A DNA stretch of 13,658 nucleotides, taken from Pseudoneurospora amorphoporcata (taxonomy: Eukaryota > Ascomycota > Sordariomycetes > Sordariales > Sordariaceae). Position numbers and translations under genes: made by a program. The notes beneath the pieces are model-generated. The model did not search any database. It saw only the letters and a program-made list of their open reading frames with translations, and was not told the DNA's origin. Shown piece by piece: positions 1 through 8,740 of this stretch (position 1 is the stretch's first letter; each line of letters opens with the position of its first letter). The stretch covers positions 1-13,658 of the forward strand of contig MU859477.1 of NCBI GenBank assembly GCA_033297205.1, in the 5' to 3' direction.

Positions 1-68
1 AAGCTAAGAGGGCTCACAAGCTAAGAGGGCTCACAAGCTAAGAGGGCTCACAAGCTAAGAGGGCTCAC
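1..68. repeat. 17-bp tandem repeat, four perfect copies
   Basis: The unit AAGCTAAGAGGGCTCAC occurs four times head to tail without a mismatch (1-17, 18-34, 35-51, 52-68). The array begins at the window edge, so the true copy number may be larger. The last copy runs into a short inverted repeat: GGCTCAC at 62-68 and GTGAGCC at 72-78, separated by GTC. Perfect identity suggests a young or actively slipping minisatellite. No coding role is visible. Confidence 0.95.
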
Positions 69-78
69 GTCGTGAGCC

Positions 79-421
79 AGGACAACATCAAGAGTAAGGA
101 CACTCGGGTCCCAGTCAATGGCAGAGATATAAGAAGGCACCTAGAGAACCAGCTAGCAAGATAGTTCGATAGTAGTCAATTGATCTTTATTACCGAGACA
201 CGTATAACGCTACCATACTTGTTGTGAACCTTTTGGCTTCACCGAATAGCACTGATAGTCTTTACTTTCAGCTATCCTACTTAGGTAGATTAGATTGCCG
301 TTCGTTATACCTAAGGCCAGACCGTGCGCGCACGTGAGGCTGCACGTGACGATGACATGTGCGAGGACAGAGCTCTGGGCTTTGGATCGCAGCACATGTG
401 CGGTCAGTGCAGCACAGCACA
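79..421 (-). other. Possible minus-strand LTR or element terminus (weak)
   Basis: This stretch has no convincing gene. Read on the minus strand from about 427 it starts TGTGATGTGCTGTGCTGCA, an LTR-like TG start. It shares the 13-mer GTGCTGTGCTGCA (408-420, minus) with the LTR of the gypsy element (1685-1697, plus). An AATAAA-like signal (AATAAAG) lies on the minus strand near 190. The far boundary cannot be set and no partner LTR is present. The stretch also holds two CACGTG palindromes (331-336, 343-348) and GCACATGTGC (392-401), which could be protein-binding sites or chance. Confidence 0.2.
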
Positions 422-1651
422 TCACAGGCTAACCCTATAATATCGAACTTAATTAACCTATCTTCTAGCCTAAACTCTCTAGAGGGTATAGTCGTCGATA
501 AAGCTCGTGTTCTAGGGTTATTCGTTTTAGGAGAACTAGGACACTGTAGCTTGGCTGGATGGGGCAGAGGTAGCAACTCGTTTTCTGATGGCTTTCATAA
601 TAGAAGCTACATTAGGAATCTATTTATATCGGAAGTAATATTCAATGACTTCTTAGGCCGCATCCTTGGTGTACTATTGGAAGTCCCTAACTTAGTCCTC
701 GAGGCTTTCAATTCATTCGTGTTAACGTGTGGCTAGTACTGTGCCTTGTAACTGCCCTATACTACTCAGTAGTATAGTAGGCTGGTCACTAGGGAACTTA
801 GTCTCCATAAAATGTGTTAGAATAATAGGGCTTGGCTATTGCGTTCTCAGCCTCGCCACCGTTCTTGGCTTCGCCACCATATTCTTGGCTTCGCTAACTT
901 ATCCAGCATTCCTTCTAAATTGATTAGTCATTATGGAATGCATTAGAAACTTACAGATCTAGTTTCTTTCCTTTTATGGCAGAGTGTCCCTACTGACTTA
1001 CAGCAAGCTTTTACACTCTGGAAGCTTCTAGACACTCAGCATTCATGTATATAAAGACCACTCTCCTCTCCTCTAGTTAGTCACTCCTTAAGCAAGCAAG
1101 CATAATTTGAGCAATACAATACAGTCTTTTCTATAGTGTAGAGTCTACTGTAATCTTCTGTCTTGAGAGCAGAGTCCTCTTTAAGACTTCTTTTATAATA
1201 CTTCTATTGTATTTGCAACCACGCTGTAACTACGCTGCTTCCTTCAGCACTGCTGTCGTACCACCGCTTCCGCTCCGCTCTGCTACAAGTGCATAGTTCA
1301 CTGTAGCATCCCTATACTAGTACTATCATTATAGGCTAGTTAGGGCATTGCAGTAAACAATTCGTAATTAATGAATTTAGTAAGCATATTATTAATTTGG
1401 GATACCTAGGTGTCGATACGTCCTAAGACTGACTATTAGCGGGCGCCTCTTTTATCGAAGGTCTCAAGGGCTAGTTAGTATTTTATAGAAGTTTTATAAA
1501 GATTATTAATAGCTTTTTAGCGTTCAGCATCCTATTTGCCGTACCGGGCAATAGCGGCCCAAACTTCAAAGGCAAATCTGGTGCTGGCTTGCTGGACCTG
1601 TTGTTCGAACTTGGCGACCTAGTTCTAAGAAACTTCAACGCCTATATCGAA
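422..1651 (-). pseudogene. Decayed minus-strand reading frame, possibly a RIP-damaged retroelement gag
   Basis: I do not recognise this protein. One minus-strand frame runs from 1651 to a TGA at 424-422 (about 407 codons), broken by many stops that are mostly TAA or TAG. Two parts look protein-like. Codons from 1651 to about 1480 are charged and helix-prone, with segments such as VAKFEQQVQQASTRFAFEVW and KAINNLYKTSIKY. Codons from about 740 to 430 include EVIEYYFRYK and IPNVASIMKAIRKRV. The middle (about 1290-930) is not protein-like and coincides with a possible LTR insertion. The plus-strand alternative in this region is a hydrophobic antisense shadow. The gypsy element starts at 1653, so it may have landed in this relic, whose N-terminal half would then lie beyond the right end. 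Stop density exceeds chance for random DNA, so the case rests on protein character and stop type, not on openness. Confidence is low. Confidence 0.28.
931..1287 (+). repeat. Possible solo LTR (copia-like) with TATA box
   Basis: The stretch resembles an LTR promoter. TATATAAAG lies at 1048-1056 and is followed by a CT-rich run (CCACTCTCCTCTCCTC) and AT-rich, CTT-rich sequence. A plausible LTR end, GCTACA, falls at 1282-1287. The proposed left end near 931 (TATGGAATGC) lacks the TG start, perhaps through mutation. The flanking five bases (AGTCA before, AGTGC after) are not a clean target duplication. No second copy is in the window. The boundaries are guesses from composition. Confidence 0.3.
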
Positions 1652-1652
1652 C

Positions 1653-1923
1653 TGTCACAGGCATTGCCTGCTCCATGTAGATAGGTGCTGTGCTGCATTA
1701 GTGCAGCCAGCTGAGTGCAGCTGTCTGAGTGCAGTACAGCTAGCACGCATGGTGCCGCCCTGTGGACCCATGGCCACAGGGCTCCACACTATGCCCTAGA
1801 TAGTTCTCGTGTGTGCATAGGATCCTCTTCTGGTTCTTCGCACAACAATCAACATCTTACCTTAGTGCTTACTCGCGCCCTATGATACTTTGTTGTGCCA
1901 ACCTTCGCGTTGAATGCGTAACA
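1653..1923 (+). repeat. 5' LTR of the gypsy element (271 bp)
   Basis: It begins TGTCACAGGC and ends GCGTAACA, giving the expected TGT...ACA termini. The first 236 bp align without gaps to 8998-9233. The last 35 bp (1889-1923) have no counterpart because the 3' LTR is truncated. No clear TATA box is visible. Within it GTGCTGTGCTGCA and AGCTGAGTGCAGCTG form small repeats and palindromes. The right end is inferred from the TG...CA rule and from the start of leader sequence, so it is less certain than the left end. Confidence 0.9.
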
Positions 1924-2165
1924 AGTGATCTTGGTAAGGGTCAAGCCTAGTAGAAAACTAGTAGCAGTTTGGTTCTTACGAACTTTACTTCGAGGCGAGA
2001 TCGCGCAATCGCCGACACAGAATCAAGAACTTCAGCAACCAGAGCGTCGATCCCAGAAACGAGAAGCAAGCACTAGAGCCTTTAAAAACGATAAGGGCGC
2101 AAACATCGCACCGTGCGACACGGTAAAACCATCTTTCTTTTTAGTATCTAGAAAGCCCAACCAAG
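1924..2165 (+). other. Untranslated leader with presumed primer-binding region
   Basis: This is the 242 bp between the 5' LTR and the gag start. The primer-binding site should lie at its left end, where the sequence reads AGTGATCTTGGTAAGGGTC. I could not match it with confidence to a tRNA 3' end, and some fungal chromoviruses use self-priming instead. A frame running through this stretch is open but carries no recognisable protein and overlaps gag out of frame, so I do not call a gene here. Confidence 0.6.
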
Positions 2166-4181
2166 ATGGTGGGCAATCCAGCGGGCAACGACGTGCGCCG
2201 AGTTGATCTCGCTACGGTGTTCCTATCTCTTTTGAAAGATTACGATACACTGCTGAAAGTCTGTAGCGGTAATCCCAGCTCGGGCCTTATGGTCTCCCCA
2301 GATTTCGCTGACAAGGCTCGTGGCTATGAGGAGGTTATGAAGCTACTCTATTACTTTGATAGGAAGATTGATGCATTCGATAAGTAGGTTAAGGAGGAGC
2401 AGGCTCGTTACATTAAGTTTGAGAACGATGCCAAGTCCTTCGTTGACGAGATATAGGAGAAGGAGAAGTAGTGGAAGGCTATAGAGGAGTAGTTGAAGAA
2501 CTAAATCAACTAGTTCAATGAAATTAAGAAGCAGTTCGTGCAGTAGATCCAGTCCCTGCAATTGCAGTACAACCAAATCATCGCCGAGAATACGTTTCTA
2601 TACTAGAAAGTATCAAACCTTACCCAAAACAAGACCGACCTCCAAGAAAAGCTCGACAATACCATCAAAGACAATGAGGACGACTACCAAGGCCTTCTCG
2701 AACTCAATAAAACGGCCAATGACAACGCCGAATTATACCGTATAGAGTTGAAGAAGGCATTGGAGGGCCTCAACACTCTGCGCATCGCAAGCAAGATCGC
2801 CAACGAGGAGTCGGCCCAGGCCTAGGAGGAGATCAAGAACCTCCAGGTCCGTCTCCGTCTGGCAGAGGAGGACAAGATCATCGCGGAGAACAATAGTGGT
2901 GGTAGCCTTGGAGGATCGGGTAAGGGAACCGGCTTTAGCACCGGTGATGCAGGCGGCGGTCCTGGCGATGGCGGCCCTGGAGGATCGGGCATGGGAAGCG
3001 GCTTCAGCCCTGGAGAGGCAGGCGGCGGTTCCGGAGGTGGAGGATCTAGTTACCCTAGCGGCGGCGGCCCTAGTGGTAGTCCCGGAGGTCCTAGCGGCCC
3101 CAGTGGCCCTAGAGGTCCCGGCGGCCCAGGCGGTCCCGGTGGTCCTGGTGGTCTCTTCCCCCCCGCTGCGGCCCCGATGCCGTACTACTATTATAAAGCC
3201 CTTTACAAGGACCCGGAGCGGTTCAAGGGTGAGGAGACTAATACTATCAAGCGCCACAACGCCTACAGCGCTTGGAACTCTGAGATCTGTAGCCGTTGGA
3301 TCGTTGATAGCTATGAGTTTCCTAACGAGATGTCGAAACTATTTCACGCTATATCTTACTTAGGAGGCGAAGTAAAGATTAACATTGCGGAGTACTAGAA
3401 AACAATTTTTAATAACCCCCAACACTCCGTCCTTTAGAAATGGCAAATAGGCGAGGAGTTTTTGGTATACCTAGATAATCGTTATATGCAAGGCGATATT
3501 GTATAAGTTGCCGAGAACTCGCTTTTACAGCTCAAGCAAGCCGGCAAGTAGTCTAACTACGAGGACTTTGAAGCCTAGTTTATTACCTTGGTTGACCGTT
3601 GCGGTTATGACGCGGTTACTAAGGTCCGTCTTCTCTACTAAAAGATTTCTAAATCCCTAGCGGACTCGGTTGCATATTACTACGTCTAGCCCGTTCGTAA
3701 CGACTTTAAAGGAGGGTACGAACTATTTAAAGGTATCTCTAGAGCCTATACTAGAGTAGCACTATGTAATGATACTATTTAGAGTACTTAGAATAGTAAT
3801 AAGGGTAATAGTAATAGTAGTGCTAGCGGTACTAGTAAGGACCCCGATGCCATGGACTTGGACCGCGCTAAGCTTACTGAGATTTATAAAGACGTTCTGT
3901 AGGAGCGCTACGACAAAGGCATCTGTATGAACTGCGGTAAGGGCAAGCACATAGCCCGCGAATGTAAGAGTTAGACTAATTACGGTAATAAGGGCAAGTA
4001 GGCTAACCGTATAGGTTTAAGCATTACTATACGTAAGAACGCTAATACGGGAACGGGTGCCCTGGTTACCAATCGCGCTATGGCGGATACGGCCAACCCG
4101 GCCCCGGCCCCGGCAGCCCTAGCTGTTCCGGCGGCCCCAGCCCCCGCTGTACAGCAGGGAAATGGCGAACCCCAAGGCTAA
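2166..4181 (+). pseudogene. gag pseudogene: coiled coil, collagen-like tract, capsid, zinc knuckle
   Basis: Gag would form the virus-like particle and bind element RNA. The start ATG follows CAACCAAG, and one frame continues for 671 codons to TAA at 4179-4181. In order: a Lys/Glu/Gln-rich, coiled-coil-like N-terminus (residues about 60-240); a Gly/Pro/Ser-rich tract with G-x-y triplets (about 244-335); a capsid-like region starting near PERFKGEE (about 350) with WNSEICSRW and FHAISYLGGEV; the DAMDLDR segment common before fungal zinc knuckles; a zinc knuckle CMNCGKGKHIAREC (CX2CX4HX4C, 3924-3965, residue about 587); and an Ala/Pro-rich tail. I count 21 internal stops, 18 TAG and 3 TAA, first at 2385, mostly where Gln or Trp codons are expected. 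No frameshift is seen. The N-terminal half is unusually long for a gypsy Gag. The capsid assignment rests on pattern; the zinc knuckle is certain. Confidence 0.88.
2910..3047 (+). repeat. 69-bp tandem duplication in the Gag glycine-rich tract
   Basis: Two adjacent copies (2910-2978 and 2979-3047) each begin GGAGGATCGGG and encode 23 residues. The first reads GGSGKGTGFSTGDAGGG and onward, the second GGSGMGSGFSPGEAGGG and onward. The copies have diverged at several codons while keeping frame. The collagen-like G-x-y triplets (about 3066-3160) follow directly, so this part of gag seems to have grown by in-frame repeat expansion. Confidence 0.85.
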
Positions 4182-4372
4182 GTCGCGCTAAGGGGTGTTT
4201 AATAGGGATATAGAAGAAGGTAGAAATAAGGGTGAATAAGCTGGATGTTCGTGCAATCGGCTGTTGGAGGACAGAGCCACTTAAACTAGGTAGCTTGGAA
4301 CTCTATAGGCAGAATGCAACCCTCCTATCCACGTATCTTTAGTATCCCCAACGCAATAATAAGATAGAGTAT

Positions 4373-4680
4373 ATGTCACTAGTCGACTCTAGATATTTAG
4401 GTAAAGCTTTTATCGACTGGTCGTTCGCGGAAAAAGCCTGCCTGGAGTTCAAGCCTCTGGAGAAACCCCGGCCGTTGCATCTGGCCGATAGCGACTTCAA
4501 GGAATGGGTAGATCAGTACGTCAAAACAACCATGCGGATTGGTGACCATATAGAAGTCATCAGTTTCTTTATAGCCAACCTGGCAGTAGACCACCCGGTG
4601 ATCCTGGGCTGGCCATAGTTGCAGCTCCACAACCCAGACATCAACTGGGTAACCAACAAGATTACCTGGAATGTGGCTTG
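4373..4680 (+). pseudogene. Retropepsin-like aspartic protease domain of pol, damaged
   Basis: The catalytic loop, normally D-S/T-G, reads VDSR (Asp at 4385-4387, Arg AGA at 4391-4393), so the aspartate is kept but the glycine is lost, as expected from GGA to AGA. Downstream, PLEKPRPLHLAD and MRIGDHIEV match the flap region of fungal gypsy proteases. The family ILG motif appears as VILGWP, directly followed by a TAG at 4616 where family members have Trp, then LQLHNP. The enzyme would process Gag-Pol. Confidence 0.8.
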
Positions 4681-5769
4681 CATAGGCACTTATATCCGTT
4701 AGCTATTCGAAGTAGCGGCGCTCCCAAGTACCGCTTTTGAAGAAGAGGATGATGGAGATGTCTCTGAGGAAGGCAAGTCCGTTTTTGAGGAGGCCGGGAA
4801 TAGGTCTATTTTCGAGGATGCCGGGAACGGATCCGACAACGATTTTAATTCCGACGAGAACGAATATCTCCCAGCTTGGGTAGCCAATATGACAGAGGCC
4901 CCCAGAGGGAGCCAAGCTATGCTGCTGGAGCCTCCGACCTCTCTAGTGCACGCGAGGGAGTTTGAGGAACCTTTCGGTCCGGCAAGAAAGCCAGTACTAA
5001 AGAAGACTAAAGCACGAGCACGATCCGTCAACGGAAGGAGGATATAGACGATGCAACGGCCCGAACGGGTTAAACACACGTTCTTCCAGCCTTTTGAACC
5101 AACATTTAATATAGCGGCACTAGACCTTTCCGATATTAAGCTGGTTAATGCCAGGACCTTTATGCTCAATATACGGATGAAGGGCGTTAAGGTCAGCTCC
5201 ACCACATGGGCAGAACTCCAAGAAGCATAGAAGGAAAGGAAGGCGGCCATTTCGATACTATCTCTGTCCGAGAACGTATGGAAAGATATCGTATAGGGAA
5301 GGGGTGAACCATATAAACCCTACTTTAAGAACCCAGAGGTGCACGAGTTTATCGACCTTTGCAAAGCGGAGGCCGTGAGCGAGAACAAGGGGGAGCAGGC
5401 CCTCCAGCCCGGCGAGTCTGCGAGGGAGTACGTTAACCGCATCTACGTACTGAAGATGACGGACGGAGAACCCTAGAAAACGCCCGGGGAGCAAGAGCGG
5501 AAACTAACCCCCTTATTTGAGATCGATAAGATCTGCGGCATTATAGAGGAGGACGTCCAGAAATTCATAAATAAGTCAACAAAGCCAAAATACACCCTAG
5601 AGGAAGTTAAAACACGCTTTCCAAATGAGTATAAAGATCTCTCTCACGTTGCTAACCCGCGGGACGCGGACGTAATACCCGAACATCGGTCTTACGACCA
5701 TAAGATTGAACTAAAACTAGGGGTAGAATCTCTACCCTATTCTAGAGCACGACCAATGTTACCATAGGA

Positions 5770-6475
5770 ATTTAAGGTCATTAAGTAGTGGCTAGACGAT
5801 AACCTAGCGAAGGGATTCATCAGGCCATCTACCTCCGACGTCGCCTCGCCGGTGCTGCTAGCCCGCAAACTAGGCGGCGGTGTGCGGATCTACGTAGATT
5901 ACAGAGGTATCAACGAGATCTCGTTAAAGAACAGGTATCCGTTGCCCTTAATTAAAGAAACCCTGGATACTATTTGTAGGGCTAAGTGGTTCACGAAGGT
6001 AAACGTTATCGCCGCTTTTAATAGATTGCGTATAATTGAAGGATATGAGTGGTTAACCGCCTTTATTACGAGGTTTAGTCTTTACGAATTACTAGTATGC
6101 CCGTTCGGTTTATTAGGGGCTCCAGCCTCTTTCCAGAACTTTATTAACGATATCTTATACAATATCCTAGATGTCTATATAACGGCCTATTTAAACGACG
6201 TACTGATCTTCTCAAAAACATATGAAGAGCACGTCAAGTACGTCCGGGAGGTGCTCTAACGTCTAATCAATACAGGCTTACAGATTGACATTGACAAGTG
6301 CGAGTTCTATACCTAATAGACCAAATATCTGGGTCTCATTATTACCCCCGGGGGCATCGAGATAGATCTAGAAAAAGTGGAGGCCGTTACTAAATAGGAG
6401 GCGCCTACGACAAAGCGGCAACTACAACGTTTCTTAGGCTTCGCCAACTTCTATAGGAGGTTTATCGCCAACTTT
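5770..6475 (+). pseudogene. Reverse transcriptase domain of pol, catalytic aspartates lost
   Basis: Motifs are clear: GFIRPSTS, VRIYVDYRGIN, LKNRYPLPLI, CPFGLLGAPASFQNFIN and VLIFSKTYEEH, then the thumb and connection with FLGFANFYRRFIANFS. Two of the three catalytic aspartates are replaced by Asn. The family KLDV motif reads KVNV (AAC at 6002-6004) and YLDD reads YLND (AAC at 6194-6196, then GAC at 6197-6199). Gly to Ser is also likely at TRFSLYE. Stops at 5786, 6257, 6314, 6317 and 6395 break the domain. The longest uninterrupted piece is about 5789-6256. Confidence 0.93.
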
Positions 6476-6584
6476 TCACGAATGGGCAAACCACTATACG
6501 AACTAACAAAGAAAACGATAGATTGGAGGTGGGACAATATGTATAACGATGCTTTTGAGGCTCTAAAAGCAGCTTTCACATTAG

Positions 6585-6990
6585 CACCGGTTCTTAAGAT
6601 CTACGATTGGGAGAAACCAACAATCGTTGAGGTCGATGCTTCTAACTGGTCAACGGGCGGCACGCTATCACAGTTGCACGACGGTGAGCTGTACCCAGTC
6701 GCCTACTTTTCGGCTAAGCATTTAGCAGCGGAGTGCAACTACGACATTTATAACAAGGAGTTGCTGGCCGTTATTAAGGCACTAGAGGAATGGAGACTAG
6801 AGTTGGAGGGCGCCGCTCAACCCTTCGAGATTATTACGGACCATAAGAACTTCAAGACGTTTAGTACTACGAAAAAGCTTACACCCAGGTATATGAGGTG
6901 GTCTGAATTCTTGTCCAGATTCAATTTCACGATCAAATACCGGCTAGGATCGACCAACGTCAGGCCCGATGCCCTGAGCCGTAAGCCAGA
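6585..6990 (+). pseudogene. RNase H domain of pol
   Basis: The domain would remove RNA from the RNA/DNA hybrid. Family landmarks in order: VDASNWSTGG (Asp at 6635-6637), ELYPVAYFSAKHL, NYDIYNKELLAVIKALEEWR (catalytic-type Glu kept, with the usual Asp before Lys replaced by Asn), ITDHKNFKTF, LTPRYMRWSEFLSRF and NVRPDALSRKPEY, which marks the end of the domain. It lies in the longest uninterrupted stretch of pol (6482-7171). The Asp/Glu core therefore looks largely intact here, unlike in RT. Confidence 0.92.
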
Positions 6991-7369
6991 ATACGTACCG
7001 AAAGACGTAGAAGACAATAGGCTACAAGCAAGAAAGAAACCACTTATCGACCCCTCTTACTTTAACGAAGGTTCGTTTAAACTAATAGATACGGATGGCG
7101 AGGGTTTTACAATAAACGTTATGTCGGATATTAGGGCGCCGCTTACAATCTACACCTTAGAGGACAGCTTTTAGGAGGATGAGGACGGACTTGGTATCTA
7201 TACAGACGACCTGGTAGACCGGGCCTACGCTAACTCCCCTATAATGGCGGATATTAGGGAGGCCATTAGATCGGAAAATCACTAGCCAAAGCACTTGAAG
7301 AAGGTATTGAAGATCCCCTTTGCCGAGTGTTACATAGTTAACAACAAGGTAATATTTAGAAATAGATTG

Positions 7370-8400
7370 ATAATACCCCCCGACGACGAGGCAGTCCAGC
7401 TGGAGCTAATCTACTGCCCTTATGCCTCTATATAGGGTAGCTATCCTAGGAGGGATAAGACGGTAGCATTGATACACCACTATTTCTAGCCAGAAATAGT
7501 AGTCGCTATGAACACGTACTATAAAGGGTATATACCCTGCAGCAAGACTAAGGCCATTAGGACGTCGCCAGCGGGTTTCCTCAAGCCTTTGCCCATCCCC
7601 TACGTACCCTAGCGAGACATCTCTATCGACTATGTAACTCCGTTCCCTAAGTCACAATGCTCTGGCAGGGGCGCAGAGTACTAGCACGTACTAGTAGTCG
7701 TTAACAGACTAACAAAGATGCGGCACTTTATCCCAATAGAAGGATTAACAACGGAAGAGCTGGTAGAGAAGTTTATTGACCGCATCTTCACCCTTCACGG
7801 CCTTCCGGATACCGTCGTTTCGGACAGAAGCGTTCAGTTCGTCTCCGCCTTCTAAAGACAACTATCCTTGCGGCTAAGCGTTAAGCTGAAGTACTCTACG
7901 CCTTACTATAAGGAAACAAATGGGCAGACCGAGAGGATCAACGCGGAACTAGAGCAGTATCTACGGACCTTCATCAATTGGGCTCAGGACGACTGGGTGG
8001 ACTGGCTGCCGCTGGCCGAGTTTTAGGGCAATAACTTTAAGTCCGCTTCGATAGGAGTAATACCCTTCTTCGCCAACTACGGTTTCCACCCCCGTATGGG
8101 CACAGAGCCGTCGACACCTTTGCCGCCGGATGCGACAAATGTATAGAAGAAATAGATCTTTAGCGCTAACCAGCTAGTATTACGATTTAAAGAGGTTTGG
8201 GACTTCGTTAAGACCTCCTCCCTATAGGCGCAGGCTAAATATGAGGCAGTAGCGAACGAGAACCGCACTGATGCCCCCAAGTACAAAGTTGGAGACGAAG
8301 TTATGCTCAATATGGCCAATTACGCAACAGGCAGGCCGCACAACAAACTGGCACCACGTTTCGAGGGACCTTTCCGTATTATAAAGGCTAGCTCGCATAC
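7370..8400 (+). pseudogene. Integrase domain with intact DD35E but ruined zinc finger; GPF module
   Basis: The core triad is present: Asp in SIDYV (7628-7630), Asp in VVSDRS (7823-7825) and Glu in NGQTER (7931-7933), with exactly 35 codons between the last two. The N-terminal HHCC zinc finger is broken. Tyr stands at both expected His positions (7412-7414 and 7442-7444) and at the first Cys (7529-7531), and only the last Cys (7538-7540) remains. Stops interrupt at 7433, 7487, 7610, 7682, 7853, 8024, 8144, 8153 and 8225. The C-terminal GPF module reads KLAPRFEGPFRIIKAS. The domain would insert cDNA into the genome. Confidence 0.92.
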
Positions 8401-8552
8401 AGTTGAGTTGGCTCTACCCGGCAATATGAAGGTCACTCACGTCGTCAACGTATTAAAGGTCAAGCCTTACGTCGAAGGATTACCGGGCCAGAAAGAGCTT
8501 ATAACTGACGTTAAGGCTAACGAAGGCATAATAGTTATTAGAACCGATAACT

Positions 8553-8740
8553 TCGAGGAGGATAGGCGTTGGGAGTTTGAGGAACTCTTAGACTACTAAA
8601 AGATTGACGGACGATGGTGCTATCTGGTGAAGTGGTCTCACCACCCCCCAGACTGGCAACCAACGGCCAACCTCGATGGCTGCCAGGAAGTGATTTGGGA
8701 ACTTTATAAGAAACGACTAGAGTTGGGATTGCCACACATC
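8553..8740 (+). pseudogene. C-terminal chromodomain of pol
   Basis: The segment WEFEELLDY, a TAA at 8597, then GRWCYLVKWSHHPPDWQPTANL and a terminal helix EVIWELYKKRLELG follow the chromodomain pattern (hydrophobic strand, Y-L-V-K-W strand, W-x-P loop, helix). In chromoviruses this domain steers integration towards particular chromatin. Of the three aromatic cage positions of HP1-type chromodomains, the first (W) and second (W of VKW) are present, while the third is His. This may mean weak or no methyl-lysine binding, or later mutation. The fold assignment is confident; its ligand is not known. Confidence 0.85.

Noticed and set aside
1..68. CRISPR array
   Set aside because: The units are contiguous with no spacers, and the context is eukaryotic.
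408..1697. Shared 13-mer GTGCTGTGCTGCA as proof that the left relic has the same LTR as the gypsy element
   Set aside because: The match does not extend beyond the 13-mer and the word is low in complexity, so it may be chance.
1925..2206. Small open frame across the LTR end and leader
   Set aside because: It lacks an ATG at its start, overlaps the gag start out of frame and has no recognisable content.
2733..3257. Long minus-strand frame opposite the gag glycine-rich tract
   Set aside because: It is an Ala/Thr/Arg-rich antisense shadow of Gly/Pro codons, without motifs.
4699..5250. 183-codon minus-strand frame within pol
   Set aside because: It is open only because the plus-strand pol spacer there is rich in Glu, Asp and Lys codons. 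The plus frame continues on both sides with matching domains.
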